NCBI GenBank assembly: GCA_024509875.1
Contig: JAMPIV010019880.1
Location: 18,024 to 82,023, forward strand
Direction of reading: 5' to 3'
Length of the DNA: 64,000 nucleotides
Source: Oreohelix idahoensis
Taxonomy: Eukaryota > Mollusca > Gastropoda > Stylommatophora > Oreohelicidae
Part shown: positions 48,274-57,855 of the stretch, piece after piece
Position numbering within the stretch: position 1 is the stretch's first letter
Layout: each line of letters opens with the position of its first letter
The notes under the pieces: model-generated
Databases searched by the model: none
The model's input: only the letters and a program-made list of their open reading frames with translations
What the model was told of the DNA's origin: nothing
Translations under genes and position numbers: made by a program

Positions 48274-48799
48274 GTGAAAATGTTGAAAAGAGCTGCAGAT
48301 ACTCCTGTGGGTAACAGTAGGAATAAGAAAAGAAAGCATTTGTCATTATGGATAGCACAGAAGGTAGAGTTATTGCAGAAGCTTGATCGTGGTGTCTCTG
48401 AGCATCGCCTTACTGAAGAATATGGAGTAGGAACTACCACAGCATATGACATAAAGAAACATAGACAAGCTGCTGAAGTTTTACATGGACAGTGATGACC
48501 AAATACTAAAGTCAGACCAGAAAACTTTGCACAGAGGAAAAAATGAAGAAGTTTTGGCAGTTTATGGAATTAAAGAAAAACTGCTTAGACAGAAACCATT
48601 GTTAATGAGACAGATGACACTGGGTAAAATCTACAGTAAGGCCATCTGTCTTATTGCCTATTCAGGAGCTGAAAATCCTGTTCTGGTCCATCAACAGATG
48701 TTTGACACCAATTTGATGATGGTGATTACAGCATTGAATGTACATGTGCAGGTATTTAACAAAGTTTATGTTAAAAGTTTTAAAAAAATATTTTACTGA
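48274..48799 (+). pseudogene. Tigger/jerky-like transposase, N-terminal part
   Basis: The first frame (48,274-48,495) is a CENP-B-type helix-turn-helix: RKHLSLWIAQKVELLQKLD and EEYGVGTTTAYDIKKHR. After a frameshift near 48,480 the next frame continues with DSDDQILKSDQKTLHRGKNE, as expected between the two HTH domains. The match fades after about 48,650 and no DDE domain is seen. This is a decayed pogo-superfamily relic. Confidence 0.75.
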
Positions 48800-49084
48800 T
48801 CAATAAATTGTACTACTGCAAAACTTCCATACACATCACATAGACGCTTGTGAATATTCACAACAGTTTCCTTCTCTGCAACGAGAAATTCTATCACAAT
48901 TCGCCGTTTATAACGCAAGTTGCTAACACGCTCCATTTCAATGGTTTAGGGCAGATGCATTATTTGGCCGGTTGCAGTGCAATTTGGTGCACAAAATTGG
49001 CACATGCAATATTTAAAGTGTGCTAAATTTCATGCTTCTATCTTCATTATTAGCTGATATGGCAAGGCTTCAAAACCCTACCAC

Positions 49085-49345
49085 TGCAGACTCAAGCAGA
49101 ACAGTCTCAACTGTGATTATCTGGCCATGTCTGCAGAATGGAAGACGATTGGCTACTATGACAACTATGGGAAACTAAAAGCCAGGTATGACCGAGTCCA
49201 CAGGGAGGACAACATTAAACAATCTCGGAATGACTGAGGACTGGATTGGAACCAGGCCAGAAAAAAGACAGCCAATAGGATAGTATGGCGCTCCCTCTTC
49301 CAAACCTGTACACCTCACGGCAGAAGAGGGATGACTAAGTAAGTA
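49085..49345 (+). pseudogene. RTE LINE 3' end, decayed
   Basis: It aligns to the last roughly 85 codons of the RTE at 34,473-35,645: GHVCRM, a WETKSQV-like block, ADRIVWRSLFQT and HGRRGMTK, ending gactaagtaagtaa. Several stops and frameshifts mark it as older. Confidence 0.8.
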
Positions 49346-49439
49346 ATGAGTGAGTCACAAAAACTGGTTGTTGCTCTTCACCCTGTTAGTTAATATAAAA
49401 TGTACCTATGGTGCCACAAAGGTCAAGGACCATTGTTAT

Positions 49440-49650
49440 AGAGATTTGCTTTTTTTTTTTTTTGTCAATAAACAATTTGTGACTTTCCATTTCTGCCTTT
49501 TTCCCCCACCCTCATTTCCAATATTTCTGTGACCCACAGTTCCTATCTCTCCCTTGGGTCCACATCTGTTTAATACCTTTCACACTAGCAGTTAACAAAC
49601 CCTAATCTTAAAATAACTTCTCAAATTAAAAAAAAAAGAAAATGAGAATA
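49440..49650. repeat. Diverged repeat shared with 51,236-51,400 and 51,502-51,625
   Basis: The three stretches share ctttccatttctgcc, caatatttctgtgaccca and, in two of them, tttcacac followed by agcagt(t/g)aaca. Together with the two exon-like units they look like remnants of a segment duplicated two or three times. Confidence 0.65.
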
Positions 49651-49991
49651 AAAATGACAGAACACACTTGACTCACTCTCACTGCCCAGAGATATGAGTA
49701 AATCACAGTTAGACAAGATTTTAACTCTTAGACAGGAGCAATGCTAACAGTGTTAGTTCGTTTATACACCTGTACTGCAGCAATGATGACAGAAAAGAAT
49801 TTAAGTTATTAATAATAATTTAGAATTTTATTTTATTTTAATCTAGTTCAGGAGTTTGCAACTGGTCAATCATAATTTATCAGTAGATCTCATGTGATGA
49901 CTCGATAGATCTTTAGGTGTTGAAGGAAATAAAAATAACAGAAAGAAAAACAAAAAAGGAATGGCAATTCTAGACCAACTTTATGGACTCT

Positions 49992-50100
49992 TAATCTCTC
50001 AAGCATGATCCGGTTAAAGATTTTCCATGACACTGATAGTAACATTCATCATGATCTAGTTAAAGATTTTCCCTGACACTGATAGTAACATTCATCATCA
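49992..50100. repeat. Short tandem duplication
   Basis: Two adjacent units of about 50 bp contain gttaaagattttcc and gacactgatagtaacattca, with few differences. Confidence 0.8.
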
Positions 50101-50960
50101 TGCTTCAGCTCTCCAAGAAGCATACACCTTCAACAAACGTTTGCTGTCTTCCTTTCTTGTGCCTTCAGCTCACATCCTACTATGTCTTCTTCATGTCTGT
50201 CTCCAGTTCTCTTCTCCATGTGTTCATTGGTCTCCCTCTACCTCTCTGTGCCTGGGAACTATGGAACAAGGACTGGCCTGGTATTGCTATCAACAGGTTT
50301 TCTCAATGTGTGCTCTATCCATCTTGTGTCTTCTTCTCATCTCTTGTACCATTGGTACTTGTTTGGTTCTTGTCATCCATTCTGCAAGGTGATCTGGTCA
50401 TACCACTTCAATCATTGTATTATTCGTAAGCACCCATTTATGTAAGTCTAACTTTTTTGGTTGTTGTCCTTGTTTTCTCCAGGTTTCAGAGTCACGCCGT
50501 ACTGACTTGATATTGAACTGATGATTTTGATTTTTTTGCTGGGCTTAACTTTTTTGCTCTCCACATATTTTCCATTGCAATAAAAGCTCCTCTTGCTTTT
50601 TGTATTCTTATTTGATATCACTGTCAGTCCATCCTACTTGGTCTACATTACTGCCAAGGTATATGTATGATCTTGAAGGGGCATTTCTTCAAGTGCAATA
50701 CTGTTATATTTGCTACATTTATTATTATTATCTTTCTTTTCTCCATGTGTATCTTCAGACCTTCTTGCTGTAAACTCACACCAAGCACTTTCATTGTCTT
50801 GCATCTGATTATGGCTATGGGATAGGAGAGTCAGCCCATCTGAGAAATCTACATTATCAAGTTGTTGGATACCATTTCTGTTGACTGAAGTTTTTGGTTG
50901 AGGTCAATGCTTTCAATTCTGTCTTTGTCTCTTCAGAGACCAAGGGGAATTACAGGGGGC
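50100..50960 (-). pseudogene. Decayed LINE reverse transcriptase
   Basis: On the minus strand broken frames give DGLTLLSHSHNQMQ near 50,830 (the FADD-LLSH region of LINE RTs, with the FADD lost) and RGRGRPMNTWRRE near 50,240 (the conserved post-RT block). The order and spacing fit one old RTE/CR1-like relic with many stops. Confidence 0.6.
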
Positions 50961-50977
50961 ATAAATATTTGACATAC

Positions 50978-51046
50978 CTCATAGTCTGTTTCCTGCTTCA
51001 TTTCTGTAATTAGACATGTGACATTAGATTCCATATTTCTTTCAAC
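50978..51046 (-). CDS. Putative 69-nt coding exon (copy 2)
   Basis: On the minus strand the acceptor (ttgccttcag) and the donor (GAG followed by gtatgtc) bound 23 open codons ending TEMKQETDYE. It is aligned without gaps to the exon at 47,579-47,647, sharing RN, ESNVT or EANVT, and KQETD. Conservation of frame, length and both splice sites is what makes it worth annotating. No other exon of the gene is evident. Confidence 0.45.
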
Positions 51047-51235
51047 CTGAAGGCAATGAAATATAGCAGAGGATGGGTATCATTTTAAGACTATAAAGAC
51101 ATACGACATATATTCACACCAATATCTAAGCAGCATTACCTCACAGCAATAATAACTGTCAAATAGTGGGGGCCTAATGCAACTGCATTAGCAATAAACA
51201 AATATGCTTTTTTAAAATAAATACTTTTTCATTAC

Positions 51236-51630
51236 TTCATTCTCCCCTTTCCTTTTTCACTTTCAATATTTCTGTGACCCACAGTTACTATCTTCCCCTA
51301 TCTCTACACCAGTTTAATGCATTTCACACCAGCAGTGAACATACCCTAATCCTCAGTTATCTCCCAACTTAAAAATAAAAGCAATCACAGGGGATGATTT
51401 GGTAGATTTTTACATGATAGAAATAAAAAAAAAAACGATAGCAAACAAAGGACTTACTCTTTCTCAAAGGCATTTAAAAGTGTGATATTCCTAGTATTAA
51501 AGAGATTTGCTTTTTTTTCTTTCTTTTAAATAAACAATTTGTCACTTTCCATTTCTGCCTTTTTCCCCACCCTCATTTCCAATATTTCTGTGATCCATAG
51601 TTCCTATCTCTCCCTTGAGTCCACAACCAA
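51236..51630. repeat. Two diverged copies of the 49,440 repeat
   Basis: 51,236-51,400 and 51,502-51,625 both match 49,440-49,650, the second more closely at gagatttgcttt. They lie on the same side of exon copy 2 as the first lies relative to exon copy 1. Confidence 0.65.
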
Positions 51631-51639
51631 GTCTGTGCT

Positions 51640-51924
51640 AGCGGTCCTTCTAAAACAAATTTGACGTGGCTTTTAAAGCGTTGGAATTCTTGGTGCAGGT
51701 CTTGAGTCTGCCAGTCAATCCGAGGCTGTTCAAAGGTAAACCCCGTGGTCATTACTTTACCTGTTAGTGAGGATGAACTGCGGTAATATACCTTTGTTAT
51801 CGAAGTTAAGTCAAGCAGCCTGTGTTATCTTTGTAGATAGAAATGCAGGTTTACTGATACTTAAGCCGATCTTGTTTTGTACTAATGGAGATGTACTGGC
51901 GACATGGGTAATATTCTGACACCA
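51640..51924 (-). pseudogene. Gypsy-type Gag start and primer site (fragment)
   Basis: On the minus strand an ATG at 51,752 begins about 35 codons including FEQPRIDW and QEFQRFKSHVKFVLEGPL, the typical N-terminus of invertebrate gypsy Gag. Upstream at 51,913-51,924 is TGGTGTCAGAAT, matching the tRNA-Leu-type primer site of many such elements. This is a different lineage from GM. It is truncated near 51,640. Confidence 0.65.
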
Positions 51925-52029
51925 TGTCACGTTATACGCTGTCGGTTATAACAGAACATTCGTGAAATAAAACGAGACGTCAACAGTTAACATGTTTATT
52001 TCTCACACTGCTATTGCCGAACACCAGCA
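51925..52029 (-). mobile_element. 3' end of a gypsy LTR (fragment)
   Basis: About 105 bp end on the minus strand in ACGTGACA directly before the primer site and contain an AATAAA signal near 51,993. The rest of the LTR is cut off by the hAT element starting at 52,030. Confidence 0.55.
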
Positions 52030-52119
52030 CAGGGTTGCCAGATCGAAATTTTAATTTAAAGCCAAACAATACTTGAAAAAAGCCAAATACATTTTAATAT
52101 ATTTTTCATACTCACATCA

Positions 52120-53089
52120 CATGAAAAGCTCCAGATCCAGGTCATTACTATCCTCCCTACTGGAATGAGTGGAACATTCGGCATAAACCTTGTCCGATGT
52201 GAAGTTTTTTAGCATTTCTGGAGATGCAGTGAAGTCTTTGCAACATTTGCTTGAAAGCAATAGTTGCCTCTAAAACTAAAGCTATGAACTTTTCTAACGA
52301 GACCTTTGATATCATCTTGAACGGGGAAAAACTACAGAAAGTTGAAAGTTTCAATTATTTAGGCAGTAAAATGACTCAGGATGGTGACACAACAAGAGAA
52401 ATCCATACTAGAATTGCTTTGGCAGCTAGCGCCTTCAATAGATTATCTAACATTTGGAAATTACGATCATTGAATATACATACCAAGCTTCGTCTGTTTA
52501 ATTCAAATGTCATCTCAGTGTTAACATACGGCTGTGAGAGTTGGAAAATAACAAAATCATTGGAGAACAAGCTGAATACATTCGAGAACAAATGTCTTAG
52601 AAAACTCATGAACATCAGTTGGAAAGAATTCAAGACTAATCGACAAATAAGAGAAGACTCTAGGCAGAAATATGTCTCCGACTATATAAGGAAAAGACGA
52701 TGGTCATATATCGGTCATGTCCTACGAATGCAAAACAACAGAATACCACTACAAGCGCTCACTTGGGTTCTTGAGGGTAAGCGGAAAAAAGGAAGACCAA
52801 AAGAAACACTCAGAAGAACAATAATAAGAGAAGGAAGAACGTTGGGCCTAAATAATGTGCAAGAGCTAAGAGGAGTGGCGTCACAACGAACAACCTGGAG
52901 AGCACTGGTTTCTGCCTTATGCGCCGTGTTTGGCGCTTAAAGAATTTATTATTATTATTAATAGTTCTGACCTGATTCTCACAATTGCATCAAGAAGATT
53001 CAGCTGCATTCTGTTTCTTGCCTTCGTTTTAACGGAGGATACAAGAGAAAATATCCTCTCAACTACAGCACTGCTGACAGGGGTTATTA
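52120..53089 (-). pseudogene. hAT transposase C-terminus, split by a LINE
   Basis: Minus-strand codons 52,967-53,089 read SAVVERIFSLVSSVKTKARN, the hAT dimerisation signature. The frame resumes across the LINE (one copy of the aatagtt duplication removed) at about 52,258 with SSKCCKDFTASPEMLKNF and ends in DLDLELFM, stop. The clean join supports both the hAT call and the insertion boundaries. Confidence 0.8.
52266..52959 (+). mobile_element. 5'-truncated LINE inside hAT
   Basis: It is flanked by aatagtt (52,259-52,265 and 52,960-52,966) and ends in an attattatta tail. It carries an uninterrupted RT C-terminus: FNYLGSKMTQDGD, VLTYGCESW, RRWSYIGHVLRM, GKRKKGRPKETLRRT. The catalytic RT core is absent. 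The lack of stops suggests a young insertion. Confidence 0.88.
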
Positions 53090-54569
53090 TAGGGTTCCCA
53101 TTCGTCCCGTTTTTCCCGGGACAGTCCCGTTTTTTAATAAAATGTCCCGGTGTTCCGAATTTATTCCAAATGTCCCGCTTTTTAAGGGTCCTTCCTGAAA
53201 AAAAAAAAAATCTTTGCTTACCTATTGATCTTCAGTTAATAATTAACAAGATTAACCAGCATTTCCACATTTATTGTGTACGAGTTGAGGAACTCAAATC
53301 ATTTTGCGAATTCACCAATACAGAATATAAAACTGTTTTGGGTAACAGCAAGACAAGATGGCTCTCTCTCTCTCTTGCCTACAGTCCAGAGAGTTATTGA
53401 CATTTTCCCTGCATTGAAGTCATTTTTCCTTTCCATTCACAAATGTCTTACCAGTCTCAAAAATTTCTTTGAAAATCCACTTTCAATTACACTCCTGCAT
53501 TTCATTGCCAGCCAGTTAAAAACCTTTTCTGATACCATCAAATGTGTTGAAAAGCAAGAGACAACAGTAATTGAAGTGAAGAATGAAGTAACCAAACTGG
53601 TGGAAAAATTAAACTACAGGAAGGCAGAAAAGTTTCTTACTACTACTGTGAGAAATCAGTTGCAAGAATTAGAAAAAGAAGGACACATAACAGTTGAAAA
53701 GTTTCAAAGCTATGCAGTAGATTTCTATGACACCTGCATTGAATATATTCAGGAGTGGTGTACACCATTTCTTACGCCTCTTCAGTCTATGGATTGGATC
53801 AATTTGAAGGGAAATGAGTCTGTGACTTGGAAGAACATCCAAGAAAGCTACATATTCATGAAGACAGTGTCACCAAATTTTACTGTGAATGAAGAGGACT
53901 TGTTTGATGAGTTTGCATGTGTGAAAAAATATTGTGAAAGCAATTTTGATGTGTGGAGTGAACTGAAGGATCAAAGTGTCAGTGAAAAATGGTGTGAGAT
54001 GTTCGCTCATTTTACAAAGCAGGATATAAATGCTGAGAACCTGAAATGCCTAGTTAGTTTTTGTTTGGCACTGCCAGGATCCAATGCAGCTATTGAACGT
54101 GTTTTTTCATTAATAAATGCGCTTTGGACAGACGAAAAATACAGACTTAAAATTGAGACAGTGAAAGCTTTAACCATTATAAAGACCCATTTTAAGGATT
54201 TCTCTTGTGCTGAGCTCTATGTCCAAATATCAGAAGAAGAAAAACTTCTTGAACAGGCCCATAAATCTGATAAATATTCTGATGAATCTGAAATATAAAC
54301 TTGACTATTGTGTATTTTTTAAAGGTGCGATTTTTCTAATTAAGTATGTTTGTAATTTAGAATTCTTTTTTAAAGTGGAAGTTGTGTTAGTTAATGTGTG
54401 TATTTTTATACCAGTATCTTATTTTAAGTGCAACATATAATATATAATAGATTTATTTGTGTTTTACCTTAATTTTTAACATGTCCCTTTTTTTACAAAA
54501 TGTCCCGGGTTTTTTAAGTAAAAATTTGGAAATGTCCCGGTTCTTAAACAAAACATTATGGGAACCCTA
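53090..54569 (+). mobile_element. hAT-2 DNA transposon with 8-bp duplication
   Basis: The TIRs are tagggttcccat at the left and its exact inverse at the right. The flanking ggttatta (53,082-53,089 and 54,570-54,577) is the 8-bp duplication expected of hAT. At 1,480 bp it is internally deleted: the N-terminal BED-finger region is missing. It sits inside another hAT in opposite orientation. Confidence 0.93.
53220..54298 (+). pseudogene. hAT-2 transposase, C-terminal part
   Basis: Up to 53,370 it reads KTRWLSL; a two-base slip in a CT run shifts the frame, then 53,370-54,298 reads to the end with LALPGSNAAIERVFSLINAL, the hAT dimerisation domain with a conserved ER-FS core. About 340 residues remain of a family usually 600-700 long. 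It is non-autonomous. Confidence 0.88.
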
Positions 54570-54577
54570 GGTTATTA

Positions 54578-55283
54578 GGCAAGTAAGGGCAAAGGTGGCG
54601 AGCTCTTTAAATGCCTGATGCTGAAGTACAGAAATCCAAAACTGTTCAGTGTCTACAGGGAGTCCATCTTTCTTAAATGGAGCTTCTTTTTTCCAATCAA
54701 CAAAAGGCATTTGTCTGTATTGTTCTTCAATTTTGCTGACGTTGTTTCCTGCATGGTGTATAAAGGGTAACTCGGAAAACATAGGCCTTGAAATTCGATT
54801 TAAAATTGTCACAGGGCTCAATTTTGATAAACTTTCAAATGTAACTCTTGCCGACGGAAGTGTACATGTAACTTGACTGAGAGCTTCTTCTAGCATAGAC
54901 ATACATCTTTCTTTGACATTTTTTTTTCTAGATCAGCCTCAGCACTGTTGTTCTGCTGTGGGAACTTATTACATGCTGTTAAGAATTTTACACCAAAATC
55001 AACTTGATGAATATTTTTTTTTCTGTCTTTTGGCATTATACAGTCAGTTCTGAAGACTCTTCTGGAGTAAGAATATTTGTTGGTACAGTTTATGAGGATC
55101 AGCTTTGGTTTGCTGAAAAAGGCTGTTCAGTCTTTCAAATTCCTGCACAAGAGGTGTTGCAAACTCAAAGAACAAGTAGTTTTTGTAGTCTGACAACATT
55201 TCCTTTAGAAGTCTTGCTTTGAATTTTGTATCAAACTGTGATTGAGCTAGTACAGCAGAAGTGAAATAAGCCTTTAGCTCTTC
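54578..55283 (-). pseudogene. hAT transposase, central part
   Basis: On the minus strand it reads FDTKFKARLLKEMLSDYKNY and FERLNSLFQQTKADPHKL, then after a stop and frameshift SMLEEALSQVTC...FWISVLQHQAFKELATFAL. This is the region leading into the hAT C-terminal dimerisation domain, which continues across the hAT-2 insertion. It is interrupted at 55,283 by GM-E. Confidence 0.8.
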
Positions 55284-56788
55284 TGTTACGTGCAGTTTTC
55301 ATAACTGATAATGTAGTCTGTCTGTATACTTGTTATGTTTGGAAATATTTTGAATAAGATTTTTAGAACCCTAATCTAAGGGCGAATACTCATTTTTTGC
55401 TTTGAGGGAAAGTAAAAATGTAGTTACTCCTCTTAAAAAGTTATACCAGCTGACTGGATAGGTCAGAGGGGATGCGAACTGCGCATGTCCAAACTAGGGT
55501 TTTTTTTTAAGAAGATTCCTGTGCGGGAGGCCGTTTTAATGAACTGGGTCTGTCAGACGGAATGTCTGGTTACTTCTCTGCATTGCCTTTTGGGGATAGA
55601 AACTCTTCCACTGTTATTTAAAGTCCCCTGTGTTATTTCTGTTCGTCAGGAAGACGACAGTTGCTATGAAGTTGTGTTAGGAATTCGTAGCAAGGTAAAA
55701 GACGAAACTTTCACACTTCTTTTGTTCACAGTGTAAGCTGAACGCATTTTGGGTCAACCGGTGACAAGAGCTCACAAATGGTTGGAAGGCAGAGTATTCT
55801 ACTTGTTACACTCGTTGGAGCCATCTAAGACTGTTAGGTTTAGATCTACGCATAGAAACCCAGGAGGATAGAGATTATCCTAAAAACCGCATGATTAGCG
55901 GTATATTTTGAACTTAGACACTTATGTCTACAGAAGAGGAATCCACAGTGTTTACTGTTTTATACAGGCCTAATATATATATATATAACTATCTGGAGTG
56001 GAAGAACAGATGGGTTGTTAGTTATTGCTATTATAACTTTGAAAATGAAAACTCGCCTGATGTACGAGGGAGTTATATAAGACTATCTTCGAAAGGACAG
56101 CCTATCTTCGATACGTCCGATTAGAGGGATAGACTATGCTAATTTCGTCGCCCGCCATGTTTGGGGGGTCGAATGAAGAAGAATGACTTAAGAAGAGTCA
56201 GAATGAAACTGTTGGATATTTATACAGTTATTTACCCGTTCTGTAATACGAGGTTTTTCTGCTAGTTGTGGACTGAGAGATAAATTGGAGTCAGCAACAC
56301 TTTCATAATCTTATATTTATTGGAACTTATGTACATGTAATTGTAGTGAACTGTCTTCATATCCGCCATGTTCCTGTGTCATGCTTACATGGATTTGTCT
56401 ACGTCTTGTTGCTGTGACTATAATAAATGGTGAAAACGTACACAGCTGTTCACCTATATTTTGACTCCATATCTGTAACACGTACAACATATGATTCCAT
56501 CAACTCCACATCTACACCTTTCAATGTGACGAATGCCACACACACTCTTGTATGTTACATGTTGTGATACAAGTCTGCACTGCTACATAGATGTCCACCT
56601 TGACGAACTTTCATGTCACGCATTCGCGATAAATCATATTACAGCACGATATACCAGTCAGTATCCAGTGACAGTACACATCAAGTACATAATCAATCAG
56701 CCAGTGATGTTACAGCCTATACCCACCAGTCTGTAGCACTAGTATACCAACATTTATCGTTAAAGAATCCAACATCATTCCGGTATCA
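55284..56788 (+). mobile_element. GM-E 5' LTR
   Basis: This 1,505-bp LTR runs from TGTTACGTGCAG to GGTATCA, followed by the primer-site candidate GTGGTGATCAAATACG. It contains a TATA-like gttatataag at 56,071-56,080. Compared with the 3' LTR it carries two extra segments, about 105 bp near 55,495 and about 36 bp spanning the TATA motif. Confidence 0.88.
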
Positions 56789-57855
56789 GTGGTGATCAAA
56801 TACGTGGGTCTACAAGGTGAGACTCTGATTTTCTACACAGACATGATCTTCATCAAATTGCAAAGTACCCGGCGTTGATTGTCAAAACTGCTCTTTAGAA
56901 GGCCATGTTTCATGAACGTTGTCATTACTGTTTTGAAGAACAAGAAATCCGATTCTAACATCGCCACAGTTTCTGAAGCAGAATCAATAGTATATTTTTT
57001 CATCGTTGGAACGTCATTCCTAGAAAATTGACTGTTCTTGACTATTGAACAATATAATTATTCAAAAAGTGGCCCATTTCATGTTGTAAACTATACTTTA
57101 TATGTTATAACTAAGCCTGTTTGCAACACTCTTCATACTTATGCTATATGTATTTATGTTTACATGTTACATGTCATTTGTTTATATATTATATTAGTAT
57201 ATATTTCAGCGGGAGGTTATGTGTGTGACTAATATAAGATATACCACGTCATAGAAGTCTTATATTAGTGTTCTGTAGGTGCGGTTTTCTTGATTGAAAA
57301 TCTGCTAGCGACAATTTGTTGCTATTTGTGTTAGTTGTGACGAGGTGTGTTTTTTTTTCGTTGTTTTTGTAAAATTTTTCTATTCTTTAGTTTTGATTAA
57401 ATTTGTTTGTATTTGTAGGTCTACTCTTTCCTGTCATTCAGTTCTATACACCGTTATGTTTATACACGGTGACGTTATTTGTTTTGTTTACCTTTTCGCA
57501 GTTATCATCACATCCTTTGTGAGATTTCATTCAGTTTAGTTTCTTAGTTTAGTTGACTTCTGCGAATGTTATCGTAGTGTTTTGAATATTTGTCTTCGTA
57601 TTATTGTTATTGTTTTCTTTTCTATTGGTACACATACTTAGACATACACTATTAACATTGTGATTCCATTTATAATATAAATGTCTGATGATATTGTTAT
57701 TATAGAATAACCATACAAGTTCTTACAAAAGACTTGTCTTCAAAAGAGATTGGGATTAACGGAGCTGATTATACAAGTTTTTACAAAAACTTGCTCTTGT
57801 TTGGTTAAAATAAATTTGTTATTTCAGGGATAATAGCCACATATTATTAAATATT
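56789..57855 (+). other. GM-E leader with primer site and RNA structures
   Basis: This is 1.07 kb of non-coding sequence with stem-loop 1 (57,229-57,268), stem-loop 2 (57,283-57,302), the shared block ttatacacggtgacgtta near 57,463 and two ACAAG-type hairpins (57,714-57,735 and 57,773-57,792) before the ATG. Confidence 0.78.
57229..57268 (+). promoter_or_regulatory. Leader stem-loop 1, GM-E
   Basis: CUAAUAUAAGA pairs perfectly with UCUUAUAUUAG over 11 bp, with loop UAUACCACGUCAUAGAAG close to that of GM-A. Relative to GM-A, three or more pairs differ by double compensatory changes. Confidence 0.78.

Larger units (their letters stand above)
52030..55283 (-). mobile_element. hAT DNA transposon (host of two insertions)
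   Basis: The edge at 52,030 reads CAGGGTTGCCAGATC, a typical hAT terminus. The transposase is on the minus strand in pieces: about 54,578-55,283, then 52,967-53,089, then 52,120-52,258. Between them sit hAT-2 and a LINE. The other end lies beyond GM-E, which is inserted at 55,284, so it is outside the window. Confidence 0.8.

Noticed and set aside
53040..53260. Start of a novel gene at the left of hAT-2
   Set aside because: The frame crosses the hAT-1/hAT-2 junction and the terminal repeat, so it is chimeric.
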